From: an uncultured Eubacteriales bacterium
Lineage (GTDB): Bacteria > Bacillota > Clostridia > Oscillospirales > Oscillospiraceae
Assembly: GCA_900551995.1 (NCBI GenBank)
Contig: URXW01000054.1
Location: 1-8,206, forward strand
DNA length: 8,206 nt
Reading direction: 5' to 3'
How positions within the stretch are numbered: the first letter of the stretch is position 1; the number at the start of each line of letters is the position of its first letter. Of the stretch, positions 1 to 5,955 are shown piece by piece. The translations under genes were made by a program, and so were the position numbers. Below the pieces are notes generated by a model. That model searched no databases. It was not told the origin of the DNA and saw nothing but the letters and a program-made list of their open reading frames with translations.

Positions 1-28
1 CTTCGGGTCACACCGTTCTCTGCGACAA

Positions 29-48
29 AATAGTTACTTGTCACTATT
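29..48. terminator. weak hairpin downstream of the phosphoribosyltransferase gene, possible terminator
   Basis: An AT-rich inverted repeat, AATAGT (29-34) and ACTATT (43-48) with an 8-base loop, lies just past the minus-strand stop codon at 67-69. On the minus strand only a few T residues follow it. On the plus strand a run of seven or more T residues follows, but about nine bases away. It is the only terminator candidate for the minus-strand gene within the window. The stem is short and A/T-only apart from one G-C pair, so this is a weak call. The true terminator may lie left of base 1. Confidence 0.25.
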
Positions 49-66
49 AAGCCTTCTTTTTTTACC

Positions 67-627
67 TTATTTTACGCTGCCGTCAGCGTTGAACACCGGC
101 AGGGGGGCGAGGAACTGGATGTCCTTGCGCTCCGCCGCGTCGCCCTCGGCAAGCACGGCGATGCGCTCCACCACGGTGCCGCCCGCCATCTTGACCAGCT
201 CCTCCATGGCGTGGAGGGAGCCGCCGGTGGAGATCACGTCGTCCATCAGCACGATGCGCTTGCCCCGGATAAGGTCGGCGTCGTCCCGCCCGAGGTACAG
301 CTTCTGCACGCCGGCGGTGGTGATGGACTTGTCCTCCACGTGGATGGGGTCGGGCATATACGCCTTGGGGCCCTTCCGCGCGATGAAATACTTTTTCGCG
401 CCGCTCTGCCGCGCCATCTCGTGAATGAGGGGGATGGACTTCGCCTCGGCGGTGAACAGATAGTCATAGCTGCCCGGAGCCAGCATCGCCAGCATATCAC
501 GGGCGCAGGCTACGGTCAGCTCCGCGTCGCCAAAGCAGATGAACGCACCGATGTACAGGTCGTCCGTGACCTTACAGATAGGCAGCTCTCGATGAAGACC
601 CGCTATGTCGATAGGGTAAACAGCCAT
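67..627 (-). CDS. type I phosphoribosyltransferase (adenine/xanthine PRT-like)
   Basis: The 186-residue product is a cytoplasmic PRPP-dependent phosphoribosyltransferase, the kind of enzyme that salvages a purine base to its nucleotide or acts as a regulator of such genes. The PRPP-binding motif is plain at residues 125-137: two hydrophobic residues lead into Asp129-Asp130, followed by V-I-S-T-G-G-S. An upstream EAK (61-63) sits where adenine PRTs have E-A-R, and ARKGPK (83-88) matches the usual basic flap region. The length fits Apt (about 170-180 residues), but the typical Apt N-terminal motif (I-P-D-F-P-x-P-G) is missing. The substrate is therefore unresolved between adenine, xanthine or a regulatory role. 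The start ATG has AAGGAG nine bases upstream (complement of 637-642). It appears to be transcribed alone, from its own promoter at 695-729. Confidence 0.88.
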   Translation of the reverse strand: MAVYPIDIAGLHRELPICKVTDDLYIGAFICFGDAELTVACARDMLAMLAPGSYDYLFTAEAKSIPLIHEMARQSGAKKYFIARKGPKAYMPDPIHVEDKSITTAGVQKLYLGRDDADLIRGKRIVLMDDVISTGGSLHAMEELVKMAGGTVVERIAVLAEGDAAERKDIQFLAPLPVFNADGSVK

Positions 628-644
628 GATACATAACTCCTTCA

Positions 645-695
645 GCGGCTCCGCCCTGCGGCAGCCGCGTGTGATGGTAACGCAAGCGCATTACC
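645..695 (-). promoter_or_regulatory. two-hairpin 5' leader of the phosphoribosyltransferase gene
   Basis: Read on the minus strand, the leader between the predicted transcript start (about 688-694) and the ribosome binding site can fold into two stems. The first spans 695 to 676: GGUAAUGC pairs with GCGUUACC around a GCUU loop (8 pairs, one of them U-G). The second spans 668 to 645: GCGGCU pairs with AGCCGC, and inside it CCGC pairs with GCGG, with one bulged base and a 3-base loop. The second stem ends two bases before the AAGGAG. Neither is followed by a U-tract, so they are not terminators. The first is also a near-perfect 20-bp DNA palindrome touching the -10 region, so it could instead be a repressor operator. 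Structure is seen directly; function is inference. Confidence 0.45.
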
Positions 696-729
696 TTATA
701 AGTATAAAGAAAACTTTGTCAAAAGTCAA
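695..729 (-). promoter_or_regulatory. promoter(s) of the phosphoribosyltransferase gene
   Basis: On the minus strand two overlapping sigma-A-type promoters can be read. The first has TTGACT (724-729), a 17-base spacer and TATACT (701-706). The second has TTGACA (717-722), a 16-base spacer and TATAAG (695-700). Either gives a leader of roughly 60-70 bases before the ATG at 627. The A/T-rich patch stands out sharply from its GC-rich surroundings, which supports a promoter here. Confidence 0.7.
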
Positions 730-730
730 C

Positions 731-919
731 CCGTCCGCTGTGCGATACATCGTCAACACGAATAGCGAAAATCGGTGCAGATCGGAGCGGTTCGGCGAAG
801 CGCGGGAACTCTGTACGGTTTTACCCCATGTACAACTTGACGTCAGCCTCATGTACAAGTGGAAGTCCCTGTGTGTCCCCTATACAAAACCGGTGGAAAA
901 CCCTGTGGATTCAGCGAAA
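731..919. other. intergenic spacer with short repeats and DnaA-box-like sequence
   Basis: This is the remainder of the 292-base gap between two minus-strand genes, and no credible gene is visible in it. It holds a 9-base direct repeat CATGTACAA (827-835 and 850-858), and between the copies the 8-base palindrome TGACGTCA. Further right come TATACAAAA (881-889) and CGGTGGAAAACCCTGTGGAT (891-910), whose TGTGG-A cores resemble the complement of a DnaA box (TTATCCACA) without matching it fully. I see no clear terminator for the HAD gene that ends at 920. The reading frames crossing this stretch are shadows of neighbouring genes. Confidence 0.4.
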
Positions 920-1546
920 TTACAGCAATTCCGCGAAGCTGCCGATATATCGCTCGGCGGTTTCCCTCATCTCCTCAGCCGATGCGGCGAAGTACGGATC
1001 GGCGACGCCCACTGTGTGCATCCCCGCCTTTTTCGCCCCCCGTATCGCCTCCACGGAGTCGTCGAACAGCGTGCACTCGCCGGGGGCGACCCCCAGCTCC
1101 TCTGCCACCCGTTCCCACAGCTCCGGGTACTTTTTCTCCGTCCCCAGCTCCTGGGCGAAGAATACCTGCTCGAAGTACGGCAGCAGCTTCAGGTGCCCCA
1201 GAGCCGACCGGCAGTGCACCGGCACCGCGCTGGTGACCACCGCCATCCGCTCGCCCGCCGCCCTCATTTTCTCCAAAAACGCCCGCACGCCGGGCTTTTC
1301 CTCCACGCTTGTGGCGTAAATATCCCCCGCCAGCTCCATCCACTCCGCCATGATCTCCTCCTGGGATTCCGGCAGATGGCAGAACTCCTTCGTGAACCTC
1401 GCCGCCAGCGGGAAGATGGTGTGCGCCACGCCCTCGTAGTATTCCTGTGTGTAGGGCAGCCCCCGCCGCGCCAGAAATTCCTCGTCCACATCCTTCCAGA
1501 TCCCGTTGGAGTCGATCAGCGTTCCGTCCATGTCAAAAAGCAGCAT
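920..1546 (-). CDS. HAD-superfamily phosphatase, subfamily IA
   Basis: The 208-residue product is a haloacid-dehalogenase-type hydrolase, probably a cytoplasmic phosphatase acting on a small phosphorylated metabolite, or a phosphosugar mutase relative. All four HAD motifs are visible. Motif I is DMDGTLID at residues 5-12, with nucleophile Asp5 and acid/base Asp7. Motif II is VVTSA at 103-107. Motif III is a lysine at 138 or 139. Motif IV is FDDS at 161-164, giving the Mg-binding aspartates. The region between motifs I and II (about 15-80) is a helical cap of the beta-phosphoglucomutase/phosphoglycolate phosphatase kind. The ATG has AGGAG six bases upstream (complement of about 1553-1557). It has its own promoter at 1612-1640 and is divergent from rarD. 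The substrate cannot be told from sequence. Confidence 0.9.
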   Translation of the reverse strand: MLLFDMDGTLIDSNGIWKDVDEEFLARRGLPYTQEYYEGVAHTIFPLAARFTKEFCHLPESQEEIMAEWMELAGDIYATSVEEKPGVRAFLEKMRAAGERMAVVTSAVPVHCRSALGHLKLLPYFEQVFFAQELGTEKKYPELWERVAEELGVAPGECTLFDDSVEAIRGAKKAGMHTVGVADPYFAASAEEMRETAERYIGSFAELL

Positions 1547-1575
1547 AAAATTCTCCTTTTCCGGGGAAATATCTC

Positions 1576-1604
1576 TTGCTATTCCGCCTGAATAATGGTA
1601 TCAT
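1576..1604 (+). promoter_or_regulatory. promoter of rarD
   Basis: TTGCTA (1576-1581), a 17-base spacer and TATCAT (1599-1604) form a sigma-A-type promoter. The -10 is preceded by TGG (1596-1598), which makes it an extended -10 and offsets the poor -35. The predicted start near 1611 lies inside the facing HAD promoter, so the two transcripts overlap at their 5' ends. No better plus-strand promoter is visible before the gene. Confidence 0.55.
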
Positions 1605-1611
1605 AGCACCC

Positions 1612-1640
1612 ATCATATCATAGTCATTCTTGTCTGTAAA
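1612..1640 (-). promoter_or_regulatory. promoter of the HAD phosphatase gene
   Basis: On the minus strand, TTTACA (1635-1640), a 17-base spacer and TATGAT (1612-1617) with an extended -10 TGA form a good sigma-A promoter. The predicted start near 1605 gives a leader of about 58 bases. The -35 overlaps the base of the terminator-like hairpin at 1638-1662 in the opposite-strand rarD leader. Confidence 0.65.
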
Positions 1641-1662
1641 TGGGGATATTCCCCGTTTTTTT
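1638..1662 (+). terminator. terminator-like hairpin in the rarD leader (possible attenuator)
   Basis: AAATGGGGA (1638-1646) pairs with TCCCCGTTT (1650-1658) around a TAT loop, giving nine pairs including one U-G. The T-run 1656-1662 forms the 3' edge. This has the form of an intrinsic terminator, placed after the predicted rarD promoter and ending nine bases before its ribosome binding site. A competing hairpin, TTTTTA (1658-1663) with TAAAAA (1667-1672), would take up the U-tract. Attenuation is an inference. The element could also be an operator for the HAD promoter, whose -35 it touches. Confidence 0.45.
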
Positions 1663-1684
1663 ACGGTAAAAAGGAGGATTTTCC

Positions 1685-2593
1685 GTGGGTCAGATCAATT
1701 ACCGCAGGGGGCTTCCCGCCATGGGCGTCTGCTTCTTGCTCTGGGGCTTCCAGCCTCTCTACTGGTTCATGTGCACCAATATCTGCGGCGAGATCGACAC
1801 GTTTTTTCTCATGGCGTGCCGCATCGTCTGGGCGGCGGTGACGTGCCTGTGCATCCTGAAGGTGCAGGGGAAGCTGCCCCAGCTGAAGGCGGTTTTCAAG
1901 GACAGGCAGGTGCTCAAGCGGGAGATACCCGCCGCCGTGTTCCTGTTCGGCGACTGGATCGTGTATCTCTGGGCGGTGCAGAACGGCCGCGTGCTGGAGT
2001 GCAGCCTCGGCTACTACATCCAGCCGCTGGTGGTCTTTGCGCTGGGCGCGGTGATCTTCAAGGAGAAGATGAACTGGCGGCACGCTATCATCATCGGTAT
2101 CGTGGTGGTGGGCGTCGTCCTCTCCGCCAACGGCTTCGGCGGCGTGCCCTATGTGACCATTGCCCTGTCGCTGATGTTCGCGGTCTACGCCGCCATCAAA
2201 AAGAGTCTCACCATCGACTCCATCGTGTCCACCACCTCCGAAATACTGATGATGGTGCCGGTGGCACTGGTTTTCATTCTGTTCTTCCGCATGGGGGAAA
2301 ACGGCATGGGCAGCATGACGGTCATCAAGCAGATATTGATGATCGGCGGCGGCGTCATCACCGGCCTGCCCATGGTGTTCTACTCCATCGGCGTGCGGAA
2401 CCTGCCGCTGATGACCACCGGCATCTGCCAGTACATCAGCCCCTCGCTGGGCATTATCTGCGGTGCCATTATGGGCGAGGCTCTGACCAGAGAAAAGCTG
2501 GTGAGCTTTCTGTTTATCTGGGTGGGCGTGCTCCTCTACGTGCTGAACACCGTCTATGAGGAGCGGCGGAGAAAAACGGCGGAAGCCCTTTGA
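1685..2593 (+). CDS. rarD: RarD-type EamA/DMT-superfamily transporter
   Basis: The 302-residue product is an inner-membrane protein of the drug/metabolite transporter superfamily, RarD family, with about ten hydrophobic segments. The best family signature is residues 90-114, where D-W-I-V-Y-L-W-A-V-Q-N leads to a L-E-C-S-L-G-Y-Y-I-Q-P-L stretch. This closely parallels E. coli RarD as I recall it (N-W-L-L-F-I-W-A-V-N-N, then L-E-A-S-L-G-Y-F-I-N-P-L). A second conserved stretch, I-C-Q-Y-I-S-P-S-L (247-255), matches the F-Q-Y-I-G-P-T-L region. The length is normal for the family. The start is GTG, chosen because AAGGAGGA (1671-1678) sits six bases upstream. The transported substrate is not established for most RarD proteins, and nothing here fixes it. 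The gene is monocistronic, closed by the terminator at 2602-2630. Confidence 0.92.
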   Translation: MGQINYRRGLPAMGVCFLLWGFQPLYWFMCTNICGEIDTFFLMACRIVWAAVTCLCILKVQGKLPQLKAVFKDRQVLKREIPAAVFLFGDWIVYLWAVQNGRVLECSLGYYIQPLVVFALGAVIFKEKMNWRHAIIIGIVVVGVVLSANGFGGVPYVTIALSLMFAVYAAIKKSLTIDSIVSTTSEILMMVPVALVFILFFRMGENGMGSMTVIKQILMIGGGVITGLPMVFYSIGVRNLPLMTTGICQYISPSLGIICGAIMGEALTREKLVSFLFIWVGVLLYVLNTVYEERRRKTAEAL

Positions 2594-2601
2594 TACCAAC
2601 G

Positions 2602-2630
2602 AAAAGACCGTCCCGCGGGGACGGTCTTTT
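2602..2630 (+). terminator. rho-independent terminator after rarD
   Basis: A perfect 13-pair stem: AAAAGACCGTCCC (2602-2614) pairs with GGGACGGTCTTTT (2618-2630) around a GCG loop. It begins eight bases after the rarD stop. The A-run and T-run flanks make it potentially active in both directions. It separates rarD from the tmk operon. Confidence 0.92.
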
Positions 2631-2693
2631 CCTCGGAAATAGAGGGCGTTTTCCAAGGCGGGGCCAGTCCCCGGCCGTCCTGCGTTTGGATGG

Positions 2694-2722
2694 TTTACAA
2701 ACGGGGAAAACTGTGGTAGAAT
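2694..2722 (+). promoter_or_regulatory. promoter of the tmk-mltG-U32 operon
   Basis: TTTACA (2694-2699), a 17-base spacer and TAGAAT (2717-2722) form a sigma-A promoter, with TGG just before the -10 (extended -10). The predicted start near 2729 gives a leader of about 59 bases. It lies between the rarD terminator and tmk, with no other promoter evident before mltG or the U32 gene. Confidence 0.75.
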
Positions 2723-2787
2723 GTCAGCTATCATGGGAGGGTGTGTGCTGCTTGCAGGCGGCGCGTACCGGCGAAGGAGAGAACAGT

Positions 2788-3456
2788 ATGAAGGGAAAGC
2801 TCATCGTGTTCGAGGGGACGGACGGCTCCGGAAAGGCGACCCAGTCCCTGCTGCTGTGCGACGAGCTGGCACGGCGGGGCGTCCCCTTCCGCAAGCTGGA
2901 ATTTCCCCGGTATCAGGAGGAATCCTCCGCGCTGATCCGGCTGTATCTGGACGGTGCCTTCGGGGACAAGCCCGGCGACGTGAACGCCTACGCCGCGTCG
3001 GTGTTCTTCTCCGTGGATCGCTACGCCTCCTATAAGCAGGACTGGGGCGGCTACTACCGGCAGGGCGGCCTGCTGATCGCCGACCGGTATACCACCAGCA
3101 ACGCAGTCCACCAGACGAGCAAGCTGCCGCCGGAGGAGCGCGACGCTTTTCTGGATTGGCTGTTCCACTTTGAGTACCGCCTGCTGGGGCTGCCGGAGCC
3201 GAGCCGCGTGCTGTATCTCGATATGCCCACGGAGGCGACGGAGCGGATGATGCGCCAGCGGGAGGCCGCCACCCACACCTCCGCCGACATCCACGAAAAG
3301 GACGAGGAATACCTGCGCCGCTGCCGCGAGAACGCCGCCTACGTGGTGGAACGCTGCGGCTGGACGCGGATCGACTGTGCGCGGGGGGATACGCCCCGCA
3401 CCATTGAGGACATACACAACGAAGTGATGGCGCGCGTGGCCGACCTGATCGGCTGA
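2788..3456 (+). CDS. tmk: thymidylate kinase (dTMP kinase) family
   Basis: The 222-residue product is a P-loop kinase of the thymidylate kinase family, which phosphorylates dTMP to dTDP with ATP in the cytoplasm for DNA synthesis. The Walker A loop is GTDGSGKAT (residues 10-18, Lys16). FPRY (39-42) is the usual F-P-R motif that contacts the monophosphate, and DRY (99-101) is the conserved family triad. An Arg-rich stretch around 152-158 falls in the LID position. FPRY, a run reading Y-L-x-G-x-F-G (53-59) and S-V-D-R-Y (75-79) look more like the eukaryote-like or deoxynucleoside-kinase branch than E. coli Tmk, so a broader nucleotide specificity is possible. The reading frame is open back to 2590, but the ATG at 2788 is preferred because AAGGAGA (2774-2780) sits seven bases upstream and the promoter lies within the longer frame. 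Confidence 0.87.
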   Translation: MKGKLIVFEGTDGSGKATQSLLLCDELARRGVPFRKLEFPRYQEESSALIRLYLDGAFGDKPGDVNAYAASVFFSVDRYASYKQDWGGYYRQGGLLIADRYTTSNAVHQTSKLPPEERDAFLDWLFHFEYRLLGLPEPSRVLYLDMPTEATERMMRQREAATHTSADIHEKDEEYLRRCRENAAYVVERCGWTRIDCARGDTPRTIEDIHNEVMARVADLIG

Positions 3457-3477
3457 CGCGCTGAAAGGAGCATGACT

Positions 3478-4665
3478 ATGGGAAACCGTGAGGAACGCAA
3501 CGAATACGCCACTGCCAAGTGGGACGCGGAGGAGGTACGCCGCCAGACGGCGTCCGAGCAGCACCGCAGCAGCGGCAGCGGCAGCAATCGCCGCCGGAAG
3601 CGCACGAACAGCCGCACGCTGGTGTATCTGGCGTGCTGCCTGCTGGTGTCCTGCCTGCTGGCGGGTATCGGCTGGCTGCTGGTCAACGACGTGTGCTCGC
3701 TGAACAAGGCGTATGTGGAGACGGAGATCACCGTGGAGGAGGGCGACAGCCGGGGCGACGTGGCGAAAAAGCTCCACGACGCGGGGCTGGTGAACTCCAA
3801 GCTGGTGTTCAGCATCGCCGGCACCCTCCTGCACTACGACCGCTACGTGGAGCCGGGCACCTACAAGCTCAACAGCGATATGGACTTCCGCGCCCTGATC
3901 ACCCACATGCACGACTGGGAGTCGGACTCCAAGGAGGCGCAGGGGCTTGTGAGGGTCACCATTCCGGAGGGCTACACCGTCCGGGAGATCATCGACCTGC
4001 TGGCGGAAAAGGGCGTGGCGACCAAGGAGGACTTGGAGGACGCCTGCGCCAACTTTGAGTACGCGGACTACGACTTTTTGGACAGGGACAAGCTGGGCAG
4101 CATTGACCGCATGGAGGGCTTCCTGTTCCCCAGCACCTACGAGTTTGATAAGAACCGCTCCGCCGTCTACACGGTGGAGACGATGCTGGTGTTCTTCAAG
4201 AACCAGATCAGCCAGCAGATGCTGGCGGACATCAAGGCGTCCCCCTACACCCTGCAGGAGATCGTCACCATGGCGTCTCTCATCGAGAAGGAGTCTGTGG
4301 GAGACGACACCGAGCGCAGGAACATCAGCTCCGTGATCCACAACCGTCTGGAGAACCCCAGCGGCAACAAGGGCGGACGTGCGCTGCAGCTGTGCTCCAC
4401 CATCAACTATATTATGAAGCACGACGGTGTCAAGACCTTCAGCACGGAGATCGACAGCCCCTACAACACCTATATCAACCCCGGTCTGACGCCGGGACCC
4501 ATCTGCAACCCCGGTCTGTCCGCCATCAAGGCGGCGATCTATCCGGCGGACACGGATTACTACTTCTTTGCGCTGGGCACGGACGGCAAGAGCCATTTCT
4601 TCTCCGACTATAATGACCACGTCCGGTTCATCAACAGCGACGAGTACCAGCCCATCTACTCCTGA
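3478..4665 (+). CDS. mltG: endolytic murein transglycosylase MltG (YceG-like)
   Basis: The 395-residue product is a membrane-anchored lytic transglycosylase that cuts nascent peptidoglycan strands. The order is a cytoplasmic N-terminus rich in charged and Ser residues with a basic cluster (39-46), one membrane span (about 47-70), a small LysM-like domain (about 80-132), then the YceG catalytic domain. The catalytic glutamate is Glu270 in A-S-L-I-E-K-E-S (266-273). Other family marks are E-G-F-L-F-P-S-T-Y (213-221), L-Q-L-C-S-T (303-308) and S-P-Y-N-T-Y leading to G-P-I-x-N-P-G (327-346). Two ATG codons lie in frame at 3472 and 3478. AAAGGAG (3464-3470) is only one base from the first but seven from the second, so 3478 is chosen. 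It lies 21 bases after tmk and overlaps the next gene. E. coli also has mltG (yceG) next to tmk, in the opposite order. Confidence 0.94.
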   Translation: MGNREERNEYATAKWDAEEVRRQTASEQHRSSGSGSNRRRKRTNSRTLVYLACCLLVSCLLAGIGWLLVNDVCSLNKAYVETEITVEEGDSRGDVAKKLHDAGLVNSKLVFSIAGTLLHYDRYVEPGTYKLNSDMDFRALITHMHDWESDSKEAQGLVRVTIPEGYTVREIIDLLAEKGVATKEDLEDACANFEYADYDFLDRDKLGSIDRMEGFLFPSTYEFDKNRSAVYTVETMLVFFKNQISQQMLADIKASPYTLQEIVTMASLIEKESVGDDTERRNISSVIHNRLENPSGNKGGRALQLCSTINYIMKHDGVKTFSTEIDSPYNTYINPGLTPGPICNPGLSAIKAAIYPADTDYYFFALGTDGKSHFFSDYNDHVRFINSDEYQPIYS

Positions 4666-5894
4666 TGGCACAGACAAGAAAAAAGCCGGAGCTGCTGGCT
4701 CCGGCGGGGGACTGGGAAAAGCTGCAAATGGCGGTGCTCTACGGCGCGGACGCCGTCTATCTGGCGGGCACGTCCTTCGGTATGCGCTCCTTCGCCGGGA
4801 ACTTCGACGATGAGGAGCTGCCGAGGGCGGTGCGCTTCGCCCACGACCACGGCGTGAAGGTACACGCCACGGTGAACACCATGCCCCGCTGGAACGAGGC
4901 GGTGCAGCTGCCCGCCCATTTGGAACGGCTGGACGCGGCGGGGGTGGACGCGCTGATCCTAGCGGATCTGGGCGCGTTCACGCTGGCGGGGAGGTACGCG
5001 CCCCACTGCCAGCGGCACATCAGCACCCAGCAGTCCGTGGCGAACCACGTCTGCGCCCAGGCGTGGTACGATCTGGGTGCCGCGCGGGTGGTGCTGGCGC
5101 GGGAGGTCAGCCTTCCGGAGATCCGGGAGATCCGCGCACGCGTGTCCCCGGAGCTGGAGCTGGAGGCGTTCTGCCACGGTGCCATGTGCGTCAGCTATTC
5201 CGGACGGTGCCTTTTGAGCAACTATATGACGGGGCGGGACTCCAACCGGGGCGAGTGCGCCCAGCCCTGCCGCTATCAGTACGCGCTGATGGAGGAGAAG
5301 CGTCCGGGGGAATATTTCCCTGTGTTTGAGGACGAGAAGGGCACGTATATTATGAACAGCCGGGATATGTGCATGATCGACCATCTGGACGATTTAATGG
5401 ACGCCGGCGTGGACTGTCTGAAGATCGAGGGACGTGCCAAGTCGGCGTATTACGCCGCCATCGTCACCGGGGCGTACCGCCACTGTCTGGACGCCGTCGC
5501 CGCCGGAGAGATGCCGGATCCCGTGTGGCGGGACGAGGTGGAGCACATCAGCCACCGCCACTACGCCACGGGGTTTTTCTACGGGCAGCCGGGGCAGTAT
5601 TACGAGAGTGCGCGGTATCTGCGGGACTGGCAGATCTGCGCCGTGGTGACGGACTGCGACGCGGAGGGGCTTGCCACCCTGAGCCTGCGGAACAAGTTCG
5701 CCGCCGGGGACACGGTGGAGATCGTGGGCCCGGACACGAAGCCCTTTACCGTCACCGTGCCGGTGATGCGGGACGGGGAGGGGAACGCGCTGACGGAGCC
5801 GAAAACGCCCCAGATGGTGTTTCAGATGCAGCTGCCCCGGCGGGTGCCGCCCATGAGCTTTGTGCGCCACGCCGTGGAGCTGAGCGGAAAATAA
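4665..5894 (+). CDS. U32-family protein, TrhP/YegQ-type (probable tRNA hydroxylation factor)
   Basis: The 409-residue product belongs to the U32 family, historically called peptidases. Members such as E. coli TrhP (YegQ) and B. subtilis YrrN/YrrO are needed for prephenate-dependent hydroxylation of wobble uridine in tRNA. The U32 signature is complete at 167-185 (E-A-F-C-H-G-A-M-C, four residues, G-R-C-L-L-S). Cysteines 175, 182, 198 and 202 have the spacing expected for an iron-sulfur cluster. The N-terminal TIM-barrel start, E-L-L-A-P-A-G (9-15), is typical. Residues about 325-405 form the C-terminal beta domain found in longer members. Its ATG overlaps the mltG stop (TGATG at 4663-4667), which suggests translational coupling, and I see no strong ribosome binding site of its own. 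The neighbourhood of mltG and alaS matches that of the B. subtilis TrhP genes, as I recall it, and favours the tRNA role over collagenase or UbiU/UbiV-type roles. Confidence 0.9.
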   Translation: MAQTRKKPELLAPAGDWEKLQMAVLYGADAVYLAGTSFGMRSFAGNFDDEELPRAVRFAHDHGVKVHATVNTMPRWNEAVQLPAHLERLDAAGVDALILADLGAFTLAGRYAPHCQRHISTQQSVANHVCAQAWYDLGAARVVLAREVSLPEIREIRARVSPELELEAFCHGAMCVSYSGRCLLSNYMTGRDSNRGECAQPCRYQYALMEEKRPGEYFPVFEDEKGTYIMNSRDMCMIDHLDDLMDAGVDCLKIEGRAKSAYYAAIVTGAYRHCLDAVAAGEMPDPVWRDEVEHISHRHYATGFFYGQPGQYYESARYLRDWQICAVVTDCDAEGLATLSLRNKFAAGDTVEIVGPDTKPFTVTVPVMRDGEGNALTEPKTPQMVFQMQLPRRVPPMSFVRHAVELSGK

Positions 5895-5904
5895 CGTACA
5901 TAAA

Positions 5905-5936
5905 AAAGGACGTCTGCCGGGAGGCAGACGTCCTTT
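5905..5936. terminator. bidirectional terminator between convergent genes
   Basis: A perfect 14-pair stem: AAAGGACGTCTGCC (5905-5918) pairs with GGCAGACGTCCTTT (5923-5936) around a GGGA loop. It starts ten bases after the U32 stop at 5894 and lies 19 bases past the stop of the minus-strand gene. The longer T-run (complement of 5902-5907) serves the minus-strand gene, while the plus-strand operon gets only TTT. It therefore probably ends both transcripts, more strongly from the right. Confidence 0.92.
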
Positions 5937-5955
5937 CCGCGTATTTGCATAGCAT

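Noticed and set aside
626..1591. A 321-codon plus-strand frame crossing the spacer and the HAD gene
   Set aside because: Most of it is antisense to the HAD phosphatase, its first part crosses promoters, and it lacks a ribosome binding site. The minus-strand frame carries all four HAD motifs.
2659..2673. Small inverted repeat CGGGG/CCCCG between the rarD terminator and the tmk promoter
   Set aside because: It has only five pairs and no T-run. It is probably chance in GC-rich sequence.
1661..2734. A 357-codon open frame on the minus strand, antisense to rarD
   Set aside because: It is rich in His, Asp and Gln with low complexity and no motif. It covers rarD and its terminator, and the plus-strand RarD signature is unmistakable.
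3540..3610. GC-rich, repeat-like stretch of CAGC/GCAGCG triplets near the start of mltG
   Set aside because: It encodes the flexible Ser/Gly/Arg-rich cytoplasmic tail before the membrane span, which is common in MltG. It is too short and imperfect to be called a repeat element.
2731..4677. A 648-codon open frame on the minus strand, antisense to tmk and mltG
   Set aside because: It is an exact antisense shadow of two well-supported genes. The product is rich in V, H, L, A, G and R with no recognisable domain, as expected from GC-rich coding DNA read backwards.
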